From NCBI GenBank assembly GCA_035548375.1, contig DASZTG010000044.1, positions 160,141 through 224,140 of the forward strand: a stretch of DNA of 64,000 nt. The letters run 5' to 3'. Position 1 is the first letter of the stretch. Every line of letters begins with the position of its first letter. Source of the DNA: JACQAP01 sp035548375 (lineage in GTDB: Bacteria; Pseudomonadota; Gammaproteobacteria; Burkholderiales; JACQAP01). Position numbers and translations under genes: made by a program. Positions 41,926 through 51,617 of the stretch are shown here, piece after piece. Under the pieces are notes generated by a model. That model did not search any database and was not told where the DNA came from. It worked only from the letters and a program-made list of their open reading frames with translations.

Positions 41926-42876
41926 TCAGTGGCGCGCGCGAAAGCGGAACCAGCGGTAGCGCGCGCGCGGCGTTTCGTCGAGCAGGTACAGCGGGACGAC
42001 TGCCTCCAGCGCGGCCGGCTGGAACCCGAACAATTCGGGAAACGGGCAGTCGCAGACGTTGTCCAGCTTCATCGACAGGTAGTTGTCGCGCGACATCAGC
42101 TTGACCGGCAGCCATTCCATCATCCAGGCCAGCAGCTGCGACATGTCGTCGTTGAGCGGCAGGATGGGGCGCTGGAGGCGCAGCAGCTTGCACACGTATT
42201 CCACGAGGGCCTGCAGCGTGTAGGCGGCCGGTCCGCACAAGTCGAAACTCTTGTTGTAGGTGTGCGCCAGTTCGAGGCTCTCGACCATCGCGCGCGCGAC
42301 GTCCTCGACGTGGATCGGCTGGAAACGCGCCTTCGGACTCGCCAGCGCGATCACCGGCAGCGCGTGCGCCAGTTGCGCGAACAGGTTCAGGAAGCGGTCT
42401 TCGCGGCCGAAGATGACCGACGGCCGGAATATCGTGGTGTGGATGTCGCTTGCCTGGGCGACGCGGACCTGCTGCTCGCCGTCGGCCTTCGAGCGCAGGT
42501 ATTCGCTGGGCGCGTCATGCGCGGCTTTCAGCGCCGAAACATGCAGCAACCGGCGCACGCCGCGCTCGCGGCAGGCATCCACGATCTTGCGCGGCAGTTC
42601 GGTGTGCACCTGCGCGAATTCGCCCTTGCGGCCTTCGTTCAGGATGCCGGCCAGGCTGATCACGGCGTCGGTGCCCGCGAACAGTCGCTCCAGCGTGGCG
42701 GAATCGTGCACGTCGGTGTTCACGACGTCGACGGTCGGCAGGACGATCAGCGACTTGGCCCGCTCGCGCCGCCGCGTCGGCACGCGCACGGCGATGCCGC
42801 GCGCGGCAAGCTGCCTCACGACGTGGCTGCCCAAAAACCCGGCGCCGCCTATAACGCAGACCGATCTGATTTTCAT
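41926..42876 (-). CDS. NDUFA9-like atypical SDR (complex I assembly or accessory family)
   Basis: A 316-residue NAD(P)-binding protein of the extended SDR type, with the nucleotide loop GGAGFLGSHVVRQLAARG at the N-terminus. Segments such as LLHVSALKA, FRPSVIFGREDRFLNLF and PIHVEDVARAM match the bacterial NDUFA9-like family, whose mitochondrial relative is a complex I accessory subunit. The catalytic YxxxK is altered (YLRSK), and enzyme activity in the family is unproven. It ends 30 bp before the GST-cca pair and may be cotranscribed with it. No complex I genes are in the window. Confidence 0.8.
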   Translation of the reverse strand: MKIRSVCVIGGAGFLGSHVVRQLAARGIAVRVPTRRRERAKSLIVLPTVDVVNTDVHDSATLERLFAGTDAVISLAGILNEGRKGEFAQVHTELPRKIVDACRERGVRRLLHVSALKAAHDAPSEYLRSKADGEQQVRVAQASDIHTTIFRPSVIFGREDRFLNLFAQLAHALPVIALASPKARFQPIHVEDVARAMVESLELAHTYNKSFDLCGPAAYTLQALVEYVCKLLRLQRPILPLNDDMSQLLAWMMEWLPVKLMSRDNYLSMKLDNVCDCPFPELFGFQPAALEAVVPLYLLDETPRARYRWFRFRARH

Positions 42877-42946
42877 GTGCCCGGCTCGATTCGGTGGATG
42901 GGCATGGCATGAGCGCCGCCCGCTGCGGATTATAAGGCGGCGGCCT

Positions 42947-44851
42947 TCAGTTGTTCTGCGTCGCTTTCGCCGGGATGGTGCCGAGGCGGTCGCGCAGGCT
43001 CAGGTTCGACTGGTGGAAGAGGCGCGCGTAGAAAAGCGTGTTGTTCATGACTTTCTTGACGTACTCGCGCGTCTCCGAGAACGGGATCGTCTCGACGTAG
43101 ATCGCGCCTTCGAGCGGATGGCTCGCCGCCCAGTCGCGCGCCCGGCGCGGGCCGGCGTTGTAGCCCGCGGAAGCCAGCACGATCTGCTTGTCCACCGAGT
43201 CGAGCACCTGGCGCAGATAGTAGGTGCCCAGGCCGATGTTGGTGTCTATCGTCTCGGTCAGCGTCTGGTGGTGGCCCGCCAGTCCCAGGCGCTTGGCGAT
43301 CGAGCGGGCGGTGGCGGGCATCAGTTGCATCAGCCCGCTCGCGCCCGCGGACGATCGCGCCGTGTGCACGAACCGGCTTTCCTGGCGCACCAGCCCGTAG
43401 ACCCAGGCTTCGTCGAGGTTCATCTGCTGGGAATAGTCCGACACCAGCTTGCGATACGGCGAGGGATAGCGCAGGCTGAAATCGTGCAGCAGGACGGTGC
43501 GCTCGGCCGTGTCGATCGCGCGCTCGTACCAGTCGTTGCGCACCGCCAGGATGGACGCGGCGAGCAGCTGCTTGTCCTCGTAGTCCTTGATCGTCCACTG
43601 CCATTCGAGCGCCCCTTCGTAGCGCAGGCCGGCGCGATAGAGCGCAAGCGCGCGGCGCAGCCCCCGGTCCGCGGCAATGGCGTCAACTTCCTCGTCGGTA
43701 GGATGGTAGGTCTGCGGCGCGGTGCTGATGGTTGTGCCGAGGTCTTCGGCGGCGAGCTGGCCGTAGAAATTGAATTCGTTGGAAAGCGGCGCGAGCAATT
43801 CGTTGGCTTCGGCCGGCCGGTTCAGCGCCGTCAGCGCGCGCGCGCGCCAGTAGCGCCACTGCGGCCGCAATTTTTCGGCGCTGGACATGCCGTCGATCGC
43901 GTCCAGCACGTCGTTCCAGTTTCCCGCGCGCAGTGACGCGCGCACATACCAGCCGAGCTGGCGATCGTTCATGCCCCTGCCTGCATTCTTGAACCATCCG
44001 AGCGCGCCCGGATGCAGGTTGCGCGCGGCCACGGCGGCGATCTGCGCCCAGGCGTATTCGCGATCGTCGTCGGACAGCTTCGCGCCGTTGCGGCGCAGGC
44101 GGTCCGCCGCGACCTCCGGCAGGGATTCCGCAATCTTGTACATCGCGTAGATCGCGAGCTCGCGCTGGTTGCGGTTCTTGAGCAGCAGCGGCGTCCTGTC
44201 GAGGTAGTGCTGCGGGCGCTTGGTGATAGCGTCCATCGACTTCACGTCGAGGCGCTGCGCGACCGGCAGGTAGACGAGCAGCATTTTCGCGCCGGGCAGG
44301 TTGCCGCTTTCCAGCGCCAGCCGGATGCGGCTCCAGGTGTCCTCGACGGAGAGCATCTGCTGGTCGAACATGGCCTGGAACACCGGCAGGCAGCTTTCCG
44401 GCAGGACTTGCGCGGTGAACCACAGCGGCCGCGCCTGGCTCAGCACGCCGGATTCGCCGGTGGCGATGCGCGCCTGGAACGCATAGCAGGCCAGGTCCGT
44501 GTCGGCCGAGCCGACCTTGGGATATTCACGCAGGAAGCCGGTCCAGTCGCCGCTCCTGGCAAGTAGCCGCAGCCAGTCGGCGCGCAAGCGATCGGCCACG
44601 AGGCTTTTTTCGTTGCGGGCCAGGAAGCCCTGGATGTCGGCCTGGGACGCGTCGGCGAGCCGCGATCGCAGTTGCCAGTACTGCACGTACTGCAGCAACG
44701 GATAGTCCTCGGCGAGTTTCGCGGCGCGCTCATTGAGCTTGGCGATCTCGCCGCGCTGGAAGGCATCGCGGGCTTCGAGGAACACGTCGTCCTGAGGCGC
44801 GGCGAGCGCCGCGCAGGACAGCAACAGGAGGGAAAAAAATGCGGTTTTCAA
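42947..44851 (-). CDS. slt: Soluble lytic murein transglycosylase (Slt70 type)
   Basis: A 634-residue periplasmic enzyme that cleaves peptidoglycan to 1,6-anhydro-muropeptides. It has a signal peptide (KTAFFSLLLLSCAALA), a long alpha-superhelical U domain, and a C-terminal catalytic domain with the glutamate in VRQESRFVHTARSSAGASG, then GLMQLMPATA and YNAGPRR. The TTG at 44851 is the only start that gives the signal peptide directly. A very long reading frame that continues upstream through ilvA in antisense is not real. Confidence 0.94.
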   Translation of the reverse strand: MKTAFFSLLLLSCAALAAPQDDVFLEARDAFQRGEIAKLNERAAKLAEDYPLLQYVQYWQLRSRLADASQADIQGFLARNEKSLVADRLRADWLRLLARSGDWTGFLREYPKVGSADTDLACYAFQARIATGESGVLSQARPLWFTAQVLPESCLPVFQAMFDQQMLSVEDTWSRIRLALESGNLPGAKMLLVYLPVAQRLDVKSMDAITKRPQHYLDRTPLLLKNRNQRELAIYAMYKIAESLPEVAADRLRRNGAKLSDDDREYAWAQIAAVAARNLHPGALGWFKNAGRGMNDRQLGWYVRASLRAGNWNDVLDAIDGMSSAEKLRPQWRYWRARALTALNRPAEANELLAPLSNEFNFYGQLAAEDLGTTISTAPQTYHPTDEEVDAIAADRGLRRALALYRAGLRYEGALEWQWTIKDYEDKQLLAASILAVRNDWYERAIDTAERTVLLHDFSLRYPSPYRKLVSDYSQQMNLDEAWVYGLVRQESRFVHTARSSAGASGLMQLMPATARSIAKRLGLAGHHQTLTETIDTNIGLGTYYLRQVLDSVDKQIVLASAGYNAGPRRARDWAASHPLEGAIYVETIPFSETREYVKKVMNNTLFYARLFHQSNLSLRDRLGTIPAKATQNN

Positions 44852-44934
44852 CGGTGGTCCGGCACGCGCGCGCAGCGCCAAGTTCGCAGGCGTGATTATA
44901 GGCGGAGGCCGGTGCCGGAAGACCGCGCGCGGCG

Positions 44935-46446
44935 TCAGGACAGGAAAAGAAAACGCGCAGGATTGCGTGTCTCGTCCCGGCTGGGATAACCGACCGTCTT
45001 GAGGAATCGCCTGAACGCCGGCTTGTCGCGCGCGGGGACCTGCATGCCGACCAGCACGCGCCCGAAATCCGCGCCGTGGTTGCGATAGTGGAACAGCGTG
45101 ATGCTCCAGCCCTGGCCCATTTGCGCGAGGAAGTTCATCAACGCGCCGGGCCGTTCCGGGAACTCGAAGCGATAGACCAGTTCGTCCCCGACCTGGGGCG
45201 CGCGACCGCCGACCAGGTGGCGCACGTGCAGCTTGGCCATCTCGTTGTCGCTCAGGTCCAGCGTCGGCAGGCCGTGCCGGCGCAGCCGCCTGACGAGCGC
45301 GCGTATTTCGCCGCGATCCCGCACCTGCACGCCGACGAAGACGTGGGCGTGCTGCGGATCCGAATAGCGATAGTTGAATTCTGTGACGTGGCGCGGGCCG
45401 AGCAGGGTGCAGAATTGCCTGAAGCTGCCGGGGCGCTCCGGGATGGTCACCGCCAGGATGGCCTCGCGCCGCTCGCCCAGCTCGGCGCGTTCGGCCACGA
45501 AACGCAACCGGTCGAAATTCATGTTCGCGCCGCAGGCCACGGCAACCAGCGTGCGGCCTTTCGCTTTGCGTTTTTCCGCCCAGGCCTTGGCGCCGGCGAC
45601 GGCCAGCGCGCCGGCGGGCTCGAGGATGGAGCGCGTGTCCTCGAAGACGTCCTTGATCGCGGCGCAGATCGCGTCGTTGTCCACCAGGATCATTTCGTCG
45701 ACCAGCTCGCGGCACAGCCGCAGCGTTTCCTTGCCGACCTGCTTGACCGCCACGCCGTCCGCGAACAGCCCCACTTGCGCGAGCTTGACGCGCCGTCCGG
45801 CGGCAAGCGAGCGGGTCATGGCATCGGCGTCCACCGGCTCGACGCCGATGAGCTTGATCTCGGGGCGCAGCCGCTTGACGTAGGCGCCGATGCCCGATAT
45901 CAGCCCGCCGCCGCCGACTGCGACGAAAATCGCATCGATCGGGCCGGGGTGCTGGCGCAGGATTTCCATGCCGACCGTGCCCTGGCCGGCGATCACCAGC
46001 GGGTCGTCGTAGGGATGCACGAACGTGAGCTTCTCGCGCCTGCCAATCTCGAGCGCCCGGGCATAGGCGTCGTCGTAGGAGTCGCCGGCCAGCACGACTT
46101 TCGCCCCGCGCGCGGCGACCGCGGCAACCTTGATCTGCGGCGTCGTTGCCGGCATGACGATCGTGGCACGACAGCCGAGGCGTTGCGCGGCCAGCGCCAC
46201 GCCTTGGGCGTGGTTGCCGGCGGAAGCGGCGATGACGCCACGCTTGCGCTGCGACGCCGTGAGATGCGCCATCTTGTTGTAGGCGCCGCGCAGCTTGAAG
46301 GAAAACACCGGCTGCATGTCTTCGCGCTTGAGCAGGACCGTGTTGCGCAGCCGTTTCGACAGCGCGGGTGCCGCGTCGAGCGGCGATTCGATCGCCACGT
46401 CGTAGACGCGCGCGGACAGGATTTTCTCGAGGTAGTCGGTCTTCAA
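44935..46446 (-). CDS. ilvA: Biosynthetic threonine dehydratase
   Basis: A 503-residue PLP enzyme making 2-oxobutyrate for isoleucine. The PLP lysine is in VFSFKLRGAYNKM, the phosphate-binding glycine loop in VGGGGLISGIGAYVK, and two C-terminal ACT-like regulatory domains (about 325-500) mark the isoleucine-inhibited, long form. The start is TTG at 46446, preceded by GGAG with 7-bp spacing. It lies 83 bp upstream of slt on the same strand. Confidence 0.95.
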   Translation of the reverse strand: MKTDYLEKILSARVYDVAIESPLDAAPALSKRLRNTVLLKREDMQPVFSFKLRGAYNKMAHLTASQRKRGVIAASAGNHAQGVALAAQRLGCRATIVMPATTPQIKVAAVAARGAKVVLAGDSYDDAYARALEIGRREKLTFVHPYDDPLVIAGQGTVGMEILRQHPGPIDAIFVAVGGGGLISGIGAYVKRLRPEIKLIGVEPVDADAMTRSLAAGRRVKLAQVGLFADGVAVKQVGKETLRLCRELVDEMILVDNDAICAAIKDVFEDTRSILEPAGALAVAGAKAWAEKRKAKGRTLVAVACGANMNFDRLRFVAERAELGERREAILAVTIPERPGSFRQFCTLLGPRHVTEFNYRYSDPQHAHVFVGVQVRDRGEIRALVRRLRRHGLPTLDLSDNEMAKLHVRHLVGGRAPQVGDELVYRFEFPERPGALMNFLAQMGQGWSITLFHYRNHGADFGRVLVGMQVPARDKPAFRRFLKTVGYPSRDETRNPARFLFLS

Positions 46447-46565
46447 GGGGTTTCTCCGGGGCCGCCGAGCGTAGCATGCCGGACGGCCCGCGAGACGCGT
46501 CGCGCGGTTTGTTCCGCCGCGGCGATGACGCTATGCTTGCGGAAATGCCCGATACGAACAGCAGC

Positions 46566-47249
46566 ATGGACCAGAACGAACTCAAGAAAGCCGTGGCCAG
46601 GGCGGCGATCCGGCACGTCCCGGACAATTGCGTCGTCGGCGTGGGCACCGGCTCGACCGCCAACTTCTTCATCGACGAACTGGCGGCGATCAAGGGCCGC
46701 ATCGAAGGCACGGTAGCCAGCTCGGAGGCGAGTGCGGCCCGCCTGAAGCAGGCCGGCATCCGCGTGTTCGACCTGAATGCGGTTTCCGACGTGCCGGTGT
46801 ACGTCGATGGTGCCGACGAGGTCGACCGGCGGTTGCACATGATCAAGGGCGGCGGCGGCGCGCTGACACGCGAGAAGATCGTCGCGGCGGTCGCGCAAAA
46901 ATTCGTTTGCATCGCCGATGCCAGCAAGCTCAAGGAAAAGCTGGGGGCGTTTCCGCTGCCGGTGGAAGTCATTCCGATGGCGCGCTCGCACGTCGGGCGC
47001 CAGCTGCTGCTCCTGGGCGGGCAACCGGAACTGAGGCAGGGATTCACCACCGACAATGGCAACCTGATCCTGGACGTGCACGGGCTCGACATTTCCGACC
47101 CGGCGGGGCTGGAGGCGGCCATCAACCAGATTACCGGCGTGGTGACGAACGGCCTGTTCGCGCGCCGCCCGGCCGACGTGCTGTTGCTGGGCACGCCAAC
47201 CGGGGTCCAGACCCTGACCCGACAGGACCGGCGTGAAACGTCTTTGTAA
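46566..47249 (+). CDS. rpiA: Ribose-5-phosphate isomerase A
   Basis: A 227-residue enzyme of the pentose phosphate pathway. GVGTGSTANFFIDEL, VDGADEVDRRLHMIKGGGGALTREK and the catalytic Asp and Glu within them are intact. MDQNELKKAVARAAI aligns with the start of E. coli RpiA, so the ATG at 46566 is used although no ribosome-binding site is obvious; an ATG at 46545 is the alternative. It is divergent from ilvA. Confidence 0.96.
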   Translation: MDQNELKKAVARAAIRHVPDNCVVGVGTGSTANFFIDELAAIKGRIEGTVASSEASAARLKQAGIRVFDLNAVSDVPVYVDGADEVDRRLHMIKGGGGALTREKIVAAVAQKFVCIADASKLKEKLGAFPLPVEVIPMARSHVGRQLLLLGGQPELRQGFTTDNGNLILDVHGLDISDPAGLEAAINQITGVVTNGLFARRPADVLLLGTPTGVQTLTRQDRRETSL

Positions 47250-47309
47250 CCTGATGGACTTAAACTGGCAGTCCTTTGGGATCTTCCAGGGTATCGGAGG
47301 TCGGTGGCG

Positions 47310-48017
47310 ATGATGAACAACGAACATACGTCCAAGCAGTTCGAAGCCGAGCTGGAAGCGGTGCGCGCACGCGTGCTGCAAATGGGCGGCCTGGTCGAGG
47401 AGCAGATCAAGCTCGCGCTCGACGCGCTGATCTCCGGCGACCTGGAGCTTTGCACCAAGGTCGAGAACAACGACCGCCTGGTCAACGCGCAGGAAGTCGG
47501 CATCGACGAGGATTGCAGTTCCATCATCGCGCGCCGCCAGCCCGCCGCGGGCGACCTGCGCATGCTGATGACCGTGGTCAAGACCATCACCGACCTGGAG
47601 CGCGTGGGCGACGAGGCGGCCAAGATCGCGCGCATGGCCAAGCTGATCTACTCGACCGACCGTCTGCAGCAGCCGCGCACCGTGGAAATCCGCCGCATGT
47701 CCGCCATCGCGCTGGAAATGCTGCGCAAGTCGCTGGATGCGTTCGCGCGCCTGGACCTCGCCACGTCGGCGGAGGTCGTGCGCCGCGACCAGAACGTGGA
47801 CGACGAATTTCGCGGCGTCCTGCGCCAGCTCATCACCTTCATGATGGAAGACCCGCGCACCATCTCGGTATCCATCGAAATCCTGTTCATCGCCAAGGCG
47901 ATCGAGCGCATCGGCGACCACGCCAAGAACATCTCCGAGTACGTCATCTACATGGTCAAGGGCAAGGACGTGCGACATGTCACGCTCGAGGAAATCGAGC
48001 GCGAGGTGATGGGATAG
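47310..48017 (+). CDS. phoU: Phosphate signalling protein PhoU
   Basis: A 235-residue helical protein with two PhoU repeats, each with acidic metal-binding motifs (DLERVGDEAAKIARMA and KAIERIGDHAKNISEY). PhoU connects the Pst transporter to PhoR and limits phosphate uptake. Here no pst or phoB genes lie next to it; instead ppx follows by 55 bp. GGAGGT at 47296-47301 supports the ATG at 47310. Confidence 0.96.
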   Translation: MMNNEHTSKQFEAELEAVRARVLQMGGLVEEQIKLALDALISGDLELCTKVENNDRLVNAQEVGIDEDCSSIIARRQPAAGDLRMLMTVVKTITDLERVGDEAAKIARMAKLIYSTDRLQQPRTVEIRRMSAIALEMLRKSLDAFARLDLATSAEVVRRDQNVDDEFRGVLRQLITFMMEDPRTISVSIEILFIAKAIERIGDHAKNISEYVIYMVKGKDVRHVTLEEIEREVMG

Positions 48018-48072
48018 TTTCATCGCGGACGCCCGGCGCGGGTCGCGGGCGCCGCCGGAGAATTGAGGCAAA

Positions 48073-49602
48073 ATGACCGCGATGGAAACCTTCTCGACCA
48101 TTGCGGCCGTCGACCTCGGGTCGAATTCATTCCGGCTGCAGGTCGGGCGCGTGGTGGACGACCAGATCTATCCCCTCGATTCGTTGCGCGAGCCGGTACG
48201 CCTGGCCGCCGGCCTGACTGCCGACAAGTACCTCGACCAGGACGCGCAGATCCGCGCGATCGACTGCCTCAAGCGCTTCGGCGAGCGCCTGCGCGGGCTG
48301 CCGACGGGCGCGGTGCGCGCGATCGGCACCAACACCCTGCGGGTCGCGAAGAACGCGCGCGAGTTCGTCCCCCGCTTCGAATCCGCGCTGGGATTCCCGA
48401 TCGACATCGTCGCCGGCCGCGAGGAAGCCCGGCTGATCTACCTCGGCGTGTCGCATGGACTGCCGCCCGGCCAGGAAACGCGGCTGGTCGTGGACATCGG
48501 CGGCGGCTCGACCGAATTCATCGTTGGCGCCGGCAACCAGCCGCACCGCCTGGAAAGCCTGTACATGGGTTGCGTGAGCTTCAGCATGCGCCACTTCGGC
48601 GACGGCAAGCTCGGCAAGTCCGCCATGAAGCAGGCGGAACTGGCCGCGAGCATCGAGCTCGAGACCATCAAGAAGCAGTTTTCGCGCAAGCACTGGCAGC
48701 AGGCAGTCGGCTCCTCGGGCACCGCGCGCGCCATCGCCGACATCATCGAATCCAGCGGCTGGAGCGAAGCTGGCATCACGCGCGACGGGCTCGATCGATT
48801 GCGCCAGGCGATGCTGAAGGCGGGCGACGTTTCGAAGCTCGACCTGCCGGGGCTGAAGGACGACCGCATCGCGGTGTTGCCCGGCGGGTTTGCCATCATG
48901 AGCGCGATCTTCGCCGAGCTGGACGTGCAGCATATGACGATCGCCACCGGCGCCATGCGACAGGGCATCCTGTGGGACATGATCGGCCGCGCCCACCGGC
49001 GCGACATGCGCGAGCTCACCGTGCGCCAGTTCATGAAGCGCTACCACGTCGACGCCGGCCAGGCCCATCGCGTCGAGCGCCTTGCGCTGAAGCTCTACGA
49101 GCAGCTCGCCGGCGGCGGTCACGAAGACCTCGAGTACCCGATGCACATGTTGTCGTGGGCGGCGCGGATGCACGAAATTGGCCAGACCGTGGCGCACGCC
49201 GGCTACCACAAGCATTCCTCCTACATCCTGGCGAACGCCGACATGCCGGGATTCTCGAAAATGGAGCAGGGCCAGCTGTCCATGCTGGTGCTGGCTCACC
49301 GGGGATCGCTCGGCAAGCTGCGCGGCGTCGTCAGCGCGGATTACGACTGGTCGCTGCTCATTGCGCTGAGACTGGCGGCGCTTTTGCATCGCAGCCGTTC
49401 GGACGTGCGCCTGCCGGCGATACGGGCGTCACGCAGGAAATCGGCGTTCACCGTCGAGGTGGACGCGAAATGGCTGGCAGCGATTCCCCTGACCGCCGCC
49501 GAATTGCGCGACGAGATCAAGGAGTGGAAGGCGCTCGGCGTCGAGCTTGCGGTTCCCCAGCTAGCCGAGGTCGAATCCTCAGCCGAGAGCAGCGGGGACT
49601 GA
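48073..49602 (+). CDS. ppx: Exopolyphosphatase
   Basis: A 509-residue Ppx/GppA enzyme that removes terminal phosphates from polyphosphate. The actin-like ATPase fold is shown by AAVDLGSNSFRLQV, AIGTNTLRVAKNA, AGREEARLIYLGV and VVDIGGGSTEFIV, and a C-terminal HD-like domain (SWAARMHEIG) follows. The length favours Ppx over GppA in this setting. It converges on ppk2 with one base between the stops. Confidence 0.93.
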   Translation: MTAMETFSTIAAVDLGSNSFRLQVGRVVDDQIYPLDSLREPVRLAAGLTADKYLDQDAQIRAIDCLKRFGERLRGLPTGAVRAIGTNTLRVAKNAREFVPRFESALGFPIDIVAGREEARLIYLGVSHGLPPGQETRLVVDIGGGSTEFIVGAGNQPHRLESLYMGCVSFSMRHFGDGKLGKSAMKQAELAASIELETIKKQFSRKHWQQAVGSSGTARAIADIIESSGWSEAGITRDGLDRLRQAMLKAGDVSKLDLPGLKDDRIAVLPGGFAIMSAIFAELDVQHMTIATGAMRQGILWDMIGRAHRRDMRELTVRQFMKRYHVDAGQAHRVERLALKLYEQLAGGGHEDLEYPMHMLSWAARMHEIGQTVAHAGYHKHSSYILANADMPGFSKMEQGQLSMLVLAHRGSLGKLRGVVSADYDWSLLIALRLAALLHRSRSDVRLPAIRASRRKSAFTVEVDAKWLAAIPLTAAELRDEIKEWKALGVELAVPQLAEVESSAESSGD

Positions 49603-49603
49603 C

Positions 49604-51091
49604 CTAGCGGCTGTCGAGCGCGTCTTCCATGCGCCCGCAGAGCGTCTTCAGGACCTTGATTCGCGCGTGCAGCTTGTCGTCGGCCTCGACCAGCGTCCAT
49701 GGCGCGATATCGGTGGACGTGCGATCGATCATGTCGCAAACCGCGGATTCGTATGCATGCCATTTCTTGCGGTTGCGCCAGTCCTCCGGCGTGATCTTGA
49801 AGCGCTTGAACGCGGTTTTCTCGCGCTCGAGGAAGCGGCGATGCTGCTCCTCCTTGCTGATCGCGAGCCAGAATTTGACGACGATGGCGCCGTTGTCCGC
49901 CAGTTGCCGCTCGAAGTCGTTGATTTCCTCATAGGCGCGCATCCAGTCGTATTCGGCCGCAAAGCCTTCTACCCGCTCGACCAGCACGCGGCCGTACCAC
50001 GAGCGGTCGAAGATGCTGAACTGGCCGTGGCCCGGCACCTGGCGCCAGAACCGCCACAGATAAGGCTGCGCGCGTTCCTCCTCCGTCGGCGCGGCGATGG
50101 GGATGATCCGGTACTGGCGGGCGTCGAGCGCGCGCGCGATGCGCCGGATCGCCCCTCCCTTGCCGGCGGCATCGTTGCCTTCGAAGGCCAGCACGACCGA
50201 TTGTCCGCTCGTTCGCAGGCGCCGCGACAGCAGGTTCAGCCGCGCATGGTAGCGGTCGAGCAGCTTTTCGTATTTGTGGCGATCGAGGCTGAGCGTCAGG
50301 TCCAGCGAGCCGAGGATGTCGCGCTTGTCGATGGGCGGCTGCGTCGGCGCGACTGGATTTTCCTTGGCTTTGGACGCTTTTCGATCGAGCCGCGCGCGCA
50401 GTGCCGTGAGCAGGGTGCGGCCGACCGCCAGGTTGCGGTAGTTCGAATCGACCGCTTCGACCACGAACCAGGGCGACGTTGCGCTGCTGGTCTCGCGCAG
50501 CGTGAATTCGGATATCTTGCGGAACCGGTCGTAGTGCTTGAAATGCTTCCACTCGAGGTCGCTGACCTTCCAGCGCGTCCCGGGATCGGCCTCCAGCGAT
50601 TTCAGCCGTTTCTTCTGCGCGGCCTTCGACAGGTGGAACCAGAACTTCAGGATGAGCGCGCCTTCGTCGGCGAGCATGCGCTCGAACCGCGTGATCTCCT
50701 CCAGGCTCTGGACGAGCTGGGGATGGCGGGTCGCGTGGCCGACCCGGTCCAGGATCGTCTGCGTGTACCAGTGGCCGAACAGGATGCCGATCTTGCCTTT
50801 CGGCGGGAGCGCGCGCCAGTAGCGCCACATCGGCGGGCGCTCGCGCTCCTCGTCGGTCGGCTCGCCGAAGGCGACGGTGCGGATGTGCCGCGGATCCATC
50901 CATTCGTTCAGCAGATTGACGGTCTCGCCCTTGCCGGCGCCATCCACGCCACCGATCAGGACGATGACCGGGAAGCTCGCGTCCTGAAACAGGTCGAACT
51001 GCGCGTCGAGCAGGGCTTCGCGCAGGCGCGGAACCTGGCGCGCATAAGCCTGTTTCGTGATCGAATGCCCCAGCTCGGCGGACTCGAACAT
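49604..51091 (-). CDS. Two-domain PPK2, polyphosphate:AMP phosphotransferase
   Basis: A 495-residue protein with two PPK2 domains in tandem (about 25-235 and 265-490). Each has a Walker A loop (GGVDGAGK at 47-54, EGNDAAGK at 304-311). The C-terminal domain keeps the lid motif FDRSWYGRVLVERV, while the N-terminal one has FGHWYTQTILDRV, so catalysis probably lies in the second domain. Fused PPK2 proteins of this kind (class II, PAP) make ADP from AMP using polyphosphate. It is the last gene of a probable yggX-ppk1-sixA-ppk2 operon. Confidence 0.92.
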   Translation of the reverse strand: MFESAELGHSITKQAYARQVPRLREALLDAQFDLFQDASFPVIVLIGGVDGAGKGETVNLLNEWMDPRHIRTVAFGEPTDEERERPPMWRYWRALPPKGKIGILFGHWYTQTILDRVGHATRHPQLVQSLEEITRFERMLADEGALILKFWFHLSKAAQKKRLKSLEADPGTRWKVSDLEWKHFKHYDRFRKISEFTLRETSSATSPWFVVEAVDSNYRNLAVGRTLLTALRARLDRKASKAKENPVAPTQPPIDKRDILGSLDLTLSLDRHKYEKLLDRYHARLNLLSRRLRTSGQSVVLAFEGNDAAGKGGAIRRIARALDARQYRIIPIAAPTEEERAQPYLWRFWRQVPGHGQFSIFDRSWYGRVLVERVEGFAAEYDWMRAYEEINDFERQLADNGAIVVKFWLAISKEEQHRRFLEREKTAFKRFKITPEDWRNRKKWHAYESAVCDMIDRTSTDIAPWTLVEADDKLHARIKVLKTLCGRMEDALDSR

Positions 51092-51100
51092 GGGCTCTCG

Positions 51101-51553
51101 CTAGAGAAGGTCCGGCCCGATGACGGCCCTGACCACGACCTGCGGCTCCTCGCCCCGCACGCGGTGCGAGAGCCACCAGAGGCCGCCTTTCTTGATGCTC
51201 CAGGGCATGGCTGCGCCGGCGATCAGCGTGGAGGCCACCAATCCGAGCGTGGGCTGGTGGCCGACGACCAGCACGGCGCCGTTTCGGTCCGGCCATTGCG
51301 CGGCGGCGAGCACGGCCTCGGCGGATGCGCCCGGCGCGAGGTCGCGCACGATCTCGAATTCGTCGGTCAGCGCCTTCACCGTCTGCAGGGTGCGTTGCGC
51401 CGGGCTGACGACGATGCGGGTTTTCCTCGGCAGCCGCGGCTTCAGCCACCTGGCCATGTCCTCGGCTTGCCTGGCGCCTTTGACGGACAGCTTGCGCGCA
51501 AGGTCCGGCATGCCGTCGACCGCGTCGGCGTGGCGCCAGAGAATCAGGTCCAT
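51101..51553 (-). CDS. sixA: SixA-family phosphohistidine phosphatase
   Basis: A 150-residue histidine phosphatase of the RHG family. The catalytic motif is LWRHADA at the N-terminus, with SPAQRTLQT and VGHQPTLG holding the second arginine and histidine. SixA removes phosphate from HPt domains such as ArcB or PtsO in E. coli. The ATG at 51553 gives the start directly at the fold; a longer frame from 51643 adds unrelated residues. It lies between ppk1 and ppk2, 9 bp before ppk2. Confidence 0.9.
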   Translation of the reverse strand: MDLILWRHADAVDGMPDLARKLSVKGARQAEDMARWLKPRLPRKTRIVVSPAQRTLQTVKALTDEFEIVRDLAPGASAEAVLAAAQWPDRNGAVLVVGHQPTLGLVASTLIAGAAMPWSIKKGGLWWLSHRVRGEEPQVVVRAVIGPDLL

Positions 51554-51617
51554 GGCCTCGGCTCGCCGGTTTGTTCCATTGCCTTGCGAAAAGCGCCGGG
51601 GAATTCGCGCATCGGCA

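Noticed and set aside
42947..47641. Very long minus-strand frame of 1564 codons
   Set aside because: Only the part from 44851 down is Slt; the rest crosses ilvA in another frame and rpiA/phoU in antisense. High G+C removes stop codons by chance.
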